Positions 29,913 through 36,655 of a DNA stretch of 64,000 nt are shown in pieces. The notes below the pieces were generated by a model. That model was not told where the DNA came from. It ran no database searches and saw only the letters and a list, made by a program, of their open reading frames with translations. A program made the position numbers and the translations under genes. Source of the stretch: Chitinophagaceae bacterium (lineage in GTDB: Bacteria > Bacteroidota > Bacteroidia > Chitinophagales > Chitinophagaceae); NCBI GenBank assembly GCA_016719815.1, contig JADJYK010000005.1, forward strand, positions 219,156 through 283,155, read 5' to 3'. Positions within the stretch are counted from its first letter, which is position 1, and each line of letters begins with the position of its first letter.

Positions 29913-31950
29913 ACCGATGCGGTTTCTTTTGGCAGTAACTATTGTATTTCTCTCAGCGTTGAGTGTCGCAGCACAACAACACGCAGTGTCTGTTGACTCA
30001 GTTGTTCAATCATTGAACGAAGTGGTGATTACTGCACAACGCAGTAATCAGCAGAATATTTATGTGCCTTATTCAGTAAGTACTATTTCCGTTAACACTA
30101 TCAGTGAATTAAATCCCCGTTCAGCACCTGAAGCTTTAACAGGGATGAACGGAGTGTTTTTGCAAAAAACCAATCATGGGGGAGGCTCGCCTTTTGTAAG
30201 GGGATTAACCGGTAATCAAACATTATTATTGGTTGATGGTGTCAGGATGAATAATTCTACTTTTCGGTACGGTCCTAATCAATACCTGAATTCAATTGAT
30301 GTTTACACGATTCAGCGGGTGGAAGGTGCCAAAGGTACCGGCTCGGTACAATATGGTACAGATGCGATTGGCGGTGTGGTGCAGGTGATAACCCGTGAAC
30401 CAAAATTTTCTTCGGAAAAAGCTTATACCAGCGGAAGATTAACATCAAAGTATATGACAGGTGATATGGAAAAAACCCTTCGTGGTGAATTGCAGTATGG
30501 TACCAAGAAACTGGCCGTACTCGCTGGTGTAAGCAGAAAAGATTTTGGAGATATTTTTGGAGGTGATACAACAGGAAAACAATCACCTTCTGGTTATGAT
30601 GAGTGGTCGTATGATATACAAGCAAAGTTTTTACTGAAGGAAAAAATGGGGCTTACTATCGTTAATCAGTTATTACAACAACGGCATGTTCCGGTATATC
30701 ATAAGGTGAAGCTGGAGAATTACAGTTTGAATGAAATGCAGCCTCAACAGCGTTTATTTTCATACGCAAAACTGACTTTGCAGGGGAATAGAAAGCTTTT
30801 TAAAGAAACAGAATTTATCATTTCTCATCAGCAGGGTATAGAAGGAAGGGCAAGCCAGAAGAATGGCAGCACAGTAGTAAGAAAGGAGAAAGATAAAATA
30901 AATACATTGGGTTTTACAGCAGACATTAACGCTGCTTTCAATACACGGTGGACGGCAAATTCCGGTATAGAAGTTTACCTGGATAAAGTTGCCAGCAGCC
31001 GTGATGATATTCATACACAAACAAACAAGGTTACTGCTAAAAGAGGTTTGTATCCGGATAACTCACGGTACGGCAGTTACTCTTTCTACAGCCTGCATCA
31101 TTTACAATATGGCAAGTGGATTGCAGATGCAGGACTGAGGTACAATATTTTTTCAGTAAGAATAACTGACACTACTTTGGGTTATGTAAAAATTCACCCT
31201 TCCGCCCTGGTCGGCAATGCGGCTTTGTTATATGCCATTAACAGAAACCAGACGATGTACATTTCATCCAGCAGTGGTTTCCGGGCACCTAATGTAGATG
31301 ATATGGGTACCCTGGGCATTGTAGATTTCAAGTATGAAGTGCCTTCGGCAGATTTACAGCCGGAAAAATCATCACATACTGAACTGGGGTATAAAATTCA
31401 GGCAAAAAAATGGAACGCATCTGCAGCTGTTTATTATATGCATTTATCAAACCTGATTACCAGAATGAAAGCAGAAGGGCTTTTTATTAGTGGCTACCAG
31501 GTGTACAAAAAGGAAAATACGGAATCAGCATATATCAGGGGTGCAGAGGCCACTGTTAGCGGACGGCTGCTGAACTGTCTCGAAATTAGCAGTGCTGTAT
31601 CATATACTTTTGGGCAGAATCTTTCAAAAAAAGAACCGCTTCGCCGAATTCCTCCTTTTAATGGAAAGTTCACCACAACTTACAGGAACAAAAAATGGTT
31701 TGCTGCGACTGAGTTATTGTTTGCCTCAAAACAAACACGGCTGGCGCAGGGAGATAAAGATGATAACCGCATACCAACAGGCGGCACACCGGGTTGGGAG
31801 GTGCTGAACATATATGCAGGCTGTAAAGCAGATTTTATACAAGCTTCAATTGGTGTACAAAATTTATTTAACAAAGATTACCGCACACATGGGTCTGGCA
31901 TTAATGGTGTGGGGCGTAGTGCATGGTTATCACTTACTATATCGTTATAA
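29887..31950 (+). CDS. TonB-dependent receptor without carboxypeptidase-like domain
   Basis: An outer-membrane receptor of about 687 residues. The start is uncertain: ATG 29887 (MTKENPKNKPMRF) overlaps the upstream gene by 26 bases, and ATG 29917 (MRFLLAVTIVFLS) would begin the signal peptide directly. The plug carries GGGSPFVRGLTGNQTLLLVD and RVEGAKGTGSVQYGTDAIGG; the barrel ends AWLSLTISL. The C-terminal VQNLFNKDYRTHGSG is typical of siderophore/vitamin-type receptors. It closes the susCD-phosphoesterase gene row and may import the reaction product or a metal cofactor; this is inference. Confidence 0.86.
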   Translation: MTKENPKNKPMRFLLAVTIVFLSALSVAAQQHAVSVDSVVQSLNEVVITAQRSNQQNIYVPYSVSTISVNTISELNPRSAPEALTGMNGVFLQKTNHGGGSPFVRGLTGNQTLLLVDGVRMNNSTFRYGPNQYLNSIDVYTIQRVEGAKGTGSVQYGTDAIGGVVQVITREPKFSSEKAYTSGRLTSKYMTGDMEKTLRGELQYGTKKLAVLAGVSRKDFGDIFGGDTTGKQSPSGYDEWSYDIQAKFLLKEKMGLTIVNQLLQQRHVPVYHKVKLENYSLNEMQPQQRLFSYAKLTLQGNRKLFKETEFIISHQQGIEGRASQKNGSTVVRKEKDKINTLGFTADINAAFNTRWTANSGIEVYLDKVASSRDDIHTQTNKVTAKRGLYPDNSRYGSYSFYSLHHLQYGKWIADAGLRYNIFSVRITDTTLGYVKIHPSALVGNAALLYAINRNQTMYISSSSGFRAPNVDDMGTLGIVDFKYEVPSADLQPEKSSHTELGYKIQAKKWNASAAVYYMHLSNLITRMKAEGLFISGYQVYKKENTESAYIRGAEATVSGRLLNCLEISSAVSYTFGQNLSKKEPLRRIPPFNGKFTTTYRNKKWFAATELLFASKQTRLAQGDKDDNRIPTGGTPGWEVLNIYAGCKADFIQASIGVQNLFNKDYRTHGSGINGVGRSAWLSLTISL

Positions 31951-32156
31951 AGTTTCATCCAAACAATAACTGATTCTGGATTACACAGATTTAAGAGTTT
32001 GTTTATGTCTCCAGATTGCCAGTTACAGGCTAACCACAACCGTTCAATTATTTTTTGTCTATGCCTGCCCTGCAGTATTGCTGGAAATAATATGAACAAA
32101 CGGGGCTTTAATACATACCTCATTTTGCCGCATCTGGTTGTAATGCATTTTTCGGC

Positions 32157-32954
32157 TCATCCCACCTTCAGCAACTTTGCGGAACCTGCATACTTCGTGT
32201 ATTTGAAAAGCCCACCGGCAACCGGCTTGCCATATTCTACACCGGCTGCCAGCAGCAAACTTACCGCAGGGTCTTCGCTGTAGTCCGGTAACGATAATAA
32301 TATCGGTTGTGCCGCACCGTTTTCTCCGGCCGTATACCAGGGAGTGCTGTCTGTTATACGGCTGTTCCATACAACCCTCACCGGCATGTACTCTTTCCGG
32401 CTTTCATCAAACACTATATCAGCCACCAGCCCCAGCACAAACACCAAGCGGTATAGCGGCTGTTGCAACGGATTACTAAGGTTGAGCCCCGGCTCCAGTT
32501 CCGGCAGGTTAATAATGGCTGTTCCGCTTTGCCGGTTCACCGAAAAATTCAGCGGGTGGCGCATGACCGTATCAAAGGGGTGGTATTGGTTTAAGGTAAA
32601 CCCTTCCAGCTTATACCCTGCTTCCGAAACCATTACGGAACGCTTTCCTAATTCACCTGTATTATCTTCTTCCAGTATGCTCTTGCAAACAACCGCCAGC
32701 CTGCCGGAATAATTAGAACCATACAGGTGCCGCACGGGGTGTATAGCCCTGTTAACCTGTTTCACCATTTGCATACAGCCTGCCCATTCGGTATTACGCC
32801 TTCGGGTCATATCATAAGCCGGGCTGTTTTTTATTTGCTGCTTGGTGGGGCCGCCCTTCTCTCTCAGGACTATCCTGTCAACACCCCGCATTTTATAGGC
32901 CGATAGGCCACCCATACTGCCGGTAAAGGCCGGCAACCCTGTAAGTTGTGCCAT
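32157..32954 (-). CDS. Hypothetical protein of a Bacteroidota multicopy family
   Basis: A 265-residue protein starting MAQLTGLPAFTGSMGGLSAY (ATG 32954). The N-terminal pattern GSMGGLSAYKMRG..IVLREKGG, then KNSPAYDMTRRRN, resembles a family I recall as repeated many times in Bacteroidota genomes, of unknown function. No signal peptide, membrane segment or catalytic motif is visible. It stands alone, transcribed away from a palindrome (32997-33013) and an 11-bp repeat array (33039-33125). The family assignment rests on pattern recall, not a search. Confidence 0.5.
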   Translation of the reverse strand: MAQLTGLPAFTGSMGGLSAYKMRGVDRIVLREKGGPTKQQIKNSPAYDMTRRRNTEWAGCMQMVKQVNRAIHPVRHLYGSNYSGRLAVVCKSILEEDNTGELGKRSVMVSEAGYKLEGFTLNQYHPFDTVMRHPLNFSVNRQSGTAIINLPELEPGLNLSNPLQQPLYRLVFVLGLVADIVFDESRKEYMPVRVVWNSRITDSTPWYTAGENGAAQPILLSLPDYSEDPAVSLLLAAGVEYGKPVAGGLFKYTKYAGSAKLLKVG

Positions 32955-32996
32955 AAGGTTTTTTTGAGGGTACAAGATAGGTATAAAGTTTCAATA

Positions 32997-33013
32997 TACT
33001 AAATAATTTAGTA
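32997..33013. promoter_or_regulatory. 17-bp perfect palindrome, candidate operator
   Basis: TACTAAAT A ATTTAGTA: eight-base arms around one central base, 43 bases upstream of the ATG at 32954. A 17-base string of this site (32999-33015, CTAAATAATTTAGTAAA) recurs identically at 40703-40719 upstream of umuDC. A shared repressor site is plausible; its regulator is unknown. Confidence 0.5.
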
Positions 33014-33038
33014 AACAATATGACAATATTTTTAGCAT

Positions 33039-33125
33039 ATCATGCCGATGATGTTCCGATGTATTAATATATCGGAACATCATGGTGACAACATCGGAAC
33101 AATATCGAAACATCATCGGAACATC
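33039..33125. repeat. Array of 11-bp units (consensus ATCGGAACATC)
   Basis: Five head-to-tail 11-base units run from 33071 to 33125. Units 1, 3, 4 and 5 match ATCGGAACATC with zero to two changes; unit 2 is degenerate. Two more units lie inverted on the - strand at 33050-33060 (exact) and 33039-33049 (degenerate). The exact inverted pair forms a hairpin with a 10-base AT-rich loop (33061-33070). The period equals one DNA helical turn, as in protein-binding iterons. Confidence 0.8.
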
Positions 33126-33426
33126 CTTCCTGTTTAGGAGAAGATGTTACTATTTACCCGCAAGTTTTGGCGGCGATACTTTTTTTCTGCCCTTGTCTCT
33201 TCCCAGCCTTCTGCGCAACAGGGACACTGGGCCGTTCAAAAGACCGTCATTGAGAGTTTTTCCGCCTGTTCCCGTGTTGTGCTGAGTGTTCGAATCAAGA
33301 AAAGGAACGATAAAGTCTACAACAGGGATAAACAAATAAAAAGAATGTTGAAAGGTTGTGGTTAGACTGTGTCTAACCATCGGCTTTGCTGAAAGCTGTC
33401 AAACTTTTATCTTTAGTAAAAAAGCT
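33126..33426. other. Non-coding stretch, no feature recognised
   Basis: Short ORFs exist on both strands (for example - strand 33150-33380), but none has a recognisable motif, a ribosome-binding site or a plausible neighbour. The DNA probably belongs to the same decayed island as the repeat array and the transposase remnant. Confidence 0.4.
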
Positions 33427-33990
33427 ATGAGTGAGGGCGGCTAAAGAATAAGAGACCGGGCAGCTATTCATTTTATAACATTTGCAGTAGTAAAATGGGC
33501 AGATGTATTTACAAGAAAAGATTACCGTGATATAGTGCTGGATAGTATGCAGTTTTGTCAAAAAGAAAAAGGTTTATTGGTGCATGCATGGTGTATAATG
33601 AGTAATCATTTACATCTGATCATATCAGCAAGGAATGAAAACCTGAGTGATGTGCTGCGGGATTTTAAATAATTCACCAGTAAGCAGCTAACAATAGCCA
33701 TTGCAGAAAATATGCAGGAAAGCTGTAGAAATAGATGCTGCGAATATTTAAAGAGCAAGGCGAAAAGAATAGCAGAAATAGTGACAATCAGTTCTGGCGA
33801 CAAGATAACCAGCCAATGGAATTATATAGTGCAGCCTTCATTTTTCAAAAAACGGATTATATCCATCAAAACCCTGTGAAGCAGGGATAGTAGAAAAGCC
33901 GGAAGAATATTTAAATAGCAGTGCAAAAAATTATTGGCTTACAAAAAAATGCGGTTTGCTGGAGGTAGTTTTTTATATCGAATGTATTCA
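33427..33990 (+). pseudogene. REP-associated tyrosine transposase (RAYT, Y1_Tnp) remnant
   Basis: The + strand reads MSEGG, stop, then RIRDRAAIHFITFAVVKWAD, continuing VFTRKDYRDIVLDSMQFC, VHAWCIMSNHLHLIISA and SDVLRDFK, stop, FTSKQLTIAIAENMQES. After frame changes it continues as NQFWRQDNQPMELYSAAFI and DYIHQNPVK. HLHLI is the HUH metal motif, and NHLHLI/QNPVKAG-type blocks identify the IS200-like RAYT family. Two in-frame TAA codons (33442 and about 33670) plus at least three indels make this a real pseudogene rather than a read-error artefact. Confidence 0.8.
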
Positions 33991-34084
33991 GTGATAAGTT
34001 GCAAACTCATTGCAACTATCCAAAAGTATTAAGTTTGTAGAAAAGTGGAAGACTAAGAAGAACAGTGGTAAACCCTGATGAGAG

Positions 34085-34358
34085 ATAGTTGCTAACGTAT
34101 GTAACTGGGATAAGCAATGGCAAGTAGAGTGGCTGGAAGATAGTGTTGCCAAAGGGGTAATGGAGCAAAAGGTGGCACCCGGCCCCTGGGCAACAGAGTT
34201 GTATGGGGGGTCCTGCACTGCCGGTGAAGCATAAGTTTGTAGAGCCCACACTGGCCGATCATATGTTTTTTGCAAAGCCTTCGCCTCAGGCGAAAGAGAT
34301 TGAAGTACGGGCTACTGACCGCTTTGGTACGGTGTACAGCGAAAAGATAAGATTATAG
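34085..34358 (+). pseudogene. C-terminal stump of a calcineurin-like phosphoesterase
   Basis: Two frames give VANVCNWDKQWQVEWLED, KGVMEQKVAPGPWATELYGG, then PALPVKHKFVEPTLADHMFF and IEVRATDRFGTVYSEKIRL before a stop. This matches the C-terminal domain that Bacteroidota calcineurin-like phosphoesterases carry after the catalytic domain. The shift lies in a G6 run near 34206. No catalytic domain precedes it; the DNA upstream is the transposase remnant, so the gene was cut and replaced or has decayed. The assignment rests on the pattern I recall for the family. Confidence 0.6.
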
Positions 34359-34461
34359 TAAGACTTGTTTTGTAAGCAGCATGCTATTTCATCCGGCTGC
34401 TGTATGCTTTATTTGATTCAGCATTTCGGTAAGCTGATGCCAGCGCATGAAAATATTATGG

Positions 34462-34492
34462 CCTGCTGTCATTACAGACAGCAGGTTTTTTT
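34462..34492 (+). terminator. Rho-independent terminator
   Basis: Nine-base perfect arms (CCTGCTGTC / GACAGCAGG), ATTACA loop and seven T. It would have ended the decayed phosphoesterase gene and lies 12 bases before the next ATG. Confidence 0.85.
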
Positions 34493-34503
34493 AATTTAGC
34501 AGT

Positions 34504-34905
34504 ATGAGAGTAGTGTTTTTTTTAACCGGGATAGTTATGCTGCTTGATTCATGTACTTCTTCAGGAATTACGAAGCAATTAACAGCGGCCGACAGCCTTG
34601 TTATAACGTTTAACCACATCAATACAGATTCTGTAGTAAATTCTGTTCAAACCACCGATAAAAAAGCCATTCAGAAGATTGCCGGTTTCTTAAGTAAGGG
34701 AGATAGCACGGGATACAAATGCGGCTTCAATGGTAATATGATATTCTTCAATAAAGGAGAGCAACTGCTGCCAGTCGTATTTAGCTACAACGATAACTGC
34801 CGCTACTTTTTATATGATTGGGAAAATAAAGTCACCTCTGTAAAGATGAGCAACGAAGCTGTTGATTTTCTAAAAAGTCTTGCTGAAGGGAAAAACTGGT
34901 ATTAA
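34504..34905 (+). CDS. Hypothetical lipoprotein
   Basis: A 133-residue protein with a short signal peptide and lipobox (MLLDSC, Cys ~17). The remainder (DSLVITFNHINTDSVVNSVQ, KIAGFLSKGDSTGYKCGFNG, GEQLLPVVFSYNDNCRYFLY) resembles small Bacteroidota proteins of unknown function with a conserved KCGFNG/CRYF pattern. Its stop overlaps the convergent sensor kinase gene by 4 bases. No function can be given. Confidence 0.6.
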   Translation: MRVVFFLTGIVMLLDSCTSSGITKQLTAADSLVITFNHINTDSVVNSVQTTDKKAIQKIAGFLSKGDSTGYKCGFNGNMIFFNKGEQLLPVVFSYNDNCRYFLYDWENKVTSVKMSNEAVDFLKSLAEGKNWY

Positions 34906-35664
34906 TCTCTTCGTCCTTCCAGTGTAAAGCCAATTGTGGTGCCAACTCCTTCCGTGCTCCTCACATGAATGGACTGCCCGTGTGCCTCTGCAATGTGTTT
35001 ACAAATGGCAAGACCAAGACCACTGCCGGTAACATCAATACTTCGGCCCGTATCGGTACGGTAAAACCGTTCGAATATCCGGGTAAGGTTTTTTTCGCCG
35101 ATGCCAATGCCATCGTCGCTTATTTCGATAAGTATATGCCGGCCATCTGTTTTATACATGCTGGCAGTAATACTTCCATTTTGTTTGCCATACTTTATAG
35201 AATTTTCTACAAGATTGATAAGAACCTGCCTGATTTTTTCTTTATCGGCAAATACAGAAAGTGGTGACTCACAGCCTTTTTTTAAAGTGCAATGAATACT
35301 TTTTGCTTCTGCCATGCCGGACAAGCTTTCAAATACTTCTTTGACGAGATCCTGTATTACGAAAGATTGTTTATAAAGCACCAGCTCACCTCTTTCTAAT
35401 AATATACTTGTAATACGTTTCTTCTCTTTTAGTGGCCTTTGTTTTGTTGATGAATTTATAGATGAGCTTTATTTTGCGGTAAATAAACCGCTCCAGCATA
35501 AATGATATCAGGAAATAACTGCCGGAAAATATTACGACAAATGAACCAATGGCCCACCACCACGATTTTTCTACTATCAGAACCAAGATGCTTTCCGGAA
35601 TAGCAAGTACCAGTGCAATAAACACTGATAATTGTTTAGGTGAAATGTTTTTAGTAGAAAACAT
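34902..35664 (-). pseudogene. PhoR-like sensor histidine kinase lacking the histidine (DHp) domain
   Basis: The first frame encodes the two-span membrane anchor and linker (MFSTKNISPKQLSVFIALVL to KLIYKFINKTKATKREETYY) and stops at 35386. The second encodes the ATPase half (ERGELVLYKQSF, NLVENSIKYGK as N-box, DDGIGI as G1, FYRT as F-box, GSGLGLAICKHIAEAHG as G2). In this kinase family about 100 residues lie between KATKREE and LERGEL, including the phospho-accepting SHELKTP motif. Here the blocks are almost fused (YYKYI directly before LLERGEL, out of frame). As read, the protein cannot autophosphorylate. The response regulator gene lies directly upstream. Confidence 0.75.
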
Positions 35665-35749
35665 GATGCAAGATACTGGTTACTGCTTGTTTGTTGTGCA
35701 GACACTGCAGGTATTAATTCGGTACTGCCACTGTGTGAACAGCGGCGGT

Positions 35750-36427
35750 CTACAATTCAAATTTATAACCAACACCTTTCACCGTAGTGATGCAATCTAC
35801 TCCCAGTTTCTGTCTTATCTTTCGGATATGAACATCGATGGTACGGTCGCCTACAATCACTTCATTTCCCCATACCTGGTTTAATATTTCGTTGCGCAGA
35901 AATACACGGCCGGGCTTCTGGGCCAGCAGGAAAAGTAGTTCAAATTCTTTCTTGGCAAGGTTAACCTCTCTGTCATCCACCAGCACAATAAAACGTTCAG
36001 GATCTATCGTCAGGTTGTCAATTGTAAGAGGCTGTGCTTCTTTTTTGCTTAGCCTGCGGAAGAGGGCATTAACCCTGCTCAGGAAAAGTTTTGGACTGAT
36101 GGGTTTACTTACATAATCGTCTGCTCCGGTTTCAAGCCCTTTTATGTGTGTGCCTTCATCGTTTACAGCGGTAAGAAAAATAATCAGAGTGTCTTTAAAA
36201 GCCGACTGTGCCCGTAATAGCTGGCATACCTCCACCCCTGTCTTTTTTGGCATCATTACATCCAGTACAATAAGATCAGGTAAGGTGCGGCGGGCTTTAT
36301 CAAGAGCTTCGTCACCATCTTTGGCAGTATATACTTCATAACCTTCGTTGGAAAGGTTGTATTTAAGAATCTCCAGAATATCCGGCTCGTCATCCGCTAT
36401 CAGCACTTTGCGGGGTACTGTTTCCAT
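35750..36427 (-). CDS. OmpR/PhoB-family response regulator
   Basis: A 225-residue two-component regulator. The receiver domain (residues 1-~120) has acidic residues ADDEPD, phospho-Asp in LDVMMPKKTG, Thr/Ala switch FLTAVND and Lys in VSKP. The C-terminal winged helix (residues ~130-225) ends RTIDVHIRKIRQKLG, then ITTVKGVGYKFEL. ATG 36427 (METVPRKVLIADDE) is preferred to a TTG 18 bases upstream. Its promoter carries TTTACATTGAT/TTAACATTTAG repeats abutting a -7 TAGGTTTG, suggesting autoregulation. PhoB is the best guess because Pho-like boxes also precede nutrient genes in this window. The gene is intact, unlike its kinase. Confidence 0.88.
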   Translation of the reverse strand: METVPRKVLIADDEPDILEILKYNLSNEGYEVYTAKDGDEALDKARRTLPDLIVLDVMMPKKTGVEVCQLLRAQSAFKDTLIIFLTAVNDEGTHIKGLETGADDYVSKPISPKLFLSRVNALFRRLSKKEAQPLTIDNLTIDPERFIVLVDDREVNLAKKEFELLFLLAQKPGRVFLRNEILNQVWGNEVIVGDRTIDVHIRKIRQKLGVDCITTVKGVGYKFEL

Positions 36428-36442
36428 GCAGGAAAATTTTCG

Positions 36443-36471
36443 CAAACCTAAATGTTAAATCAATGTAAATG
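36443..36471 (-). promoter_or_regulatory. Candidate Pho-box promoter of the response regulator
   Basis: Read on the - strand: an 11-base-spaced direct repeat (TTTACATTGAT, TTAACATTTAG; 36471-36451 region) merges into TAGGTTTG (36450-36443), a perfect match to the Bacteroidota -7 consensus TAnnTTTG. It lies 16 bases before the ATG. Confidence 0.55.
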
Positions 36472-36655
36472 AAATATATAACCCCCGGTTTATACAGACT
36501 TAATGATAACTTAATACTTAGAAATCGGGTTCTGCGGGGATAAAAAAGTTTTTCTGCTGCTCAAACAGCTATTTAATGTATAAAACCGTCTGTATCAGTA
36601 GCAAAGCAGAATAGTCATGTCAAACCGGCTTGTTACCTTTGCTGAACCTGTTTAT

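Noticed and set aside
33039..33125. Possible CRISPR array
   Set aside because: Units are 11 bases and contiguous, without spacers, and no cas gene is in the window.
33082..33380. Short ORFs on both strands (33082-33285 and 33150-33380)
   Set aside because: The first is built from the 11-bp repeats, the second has no recognisable motif or start signals.
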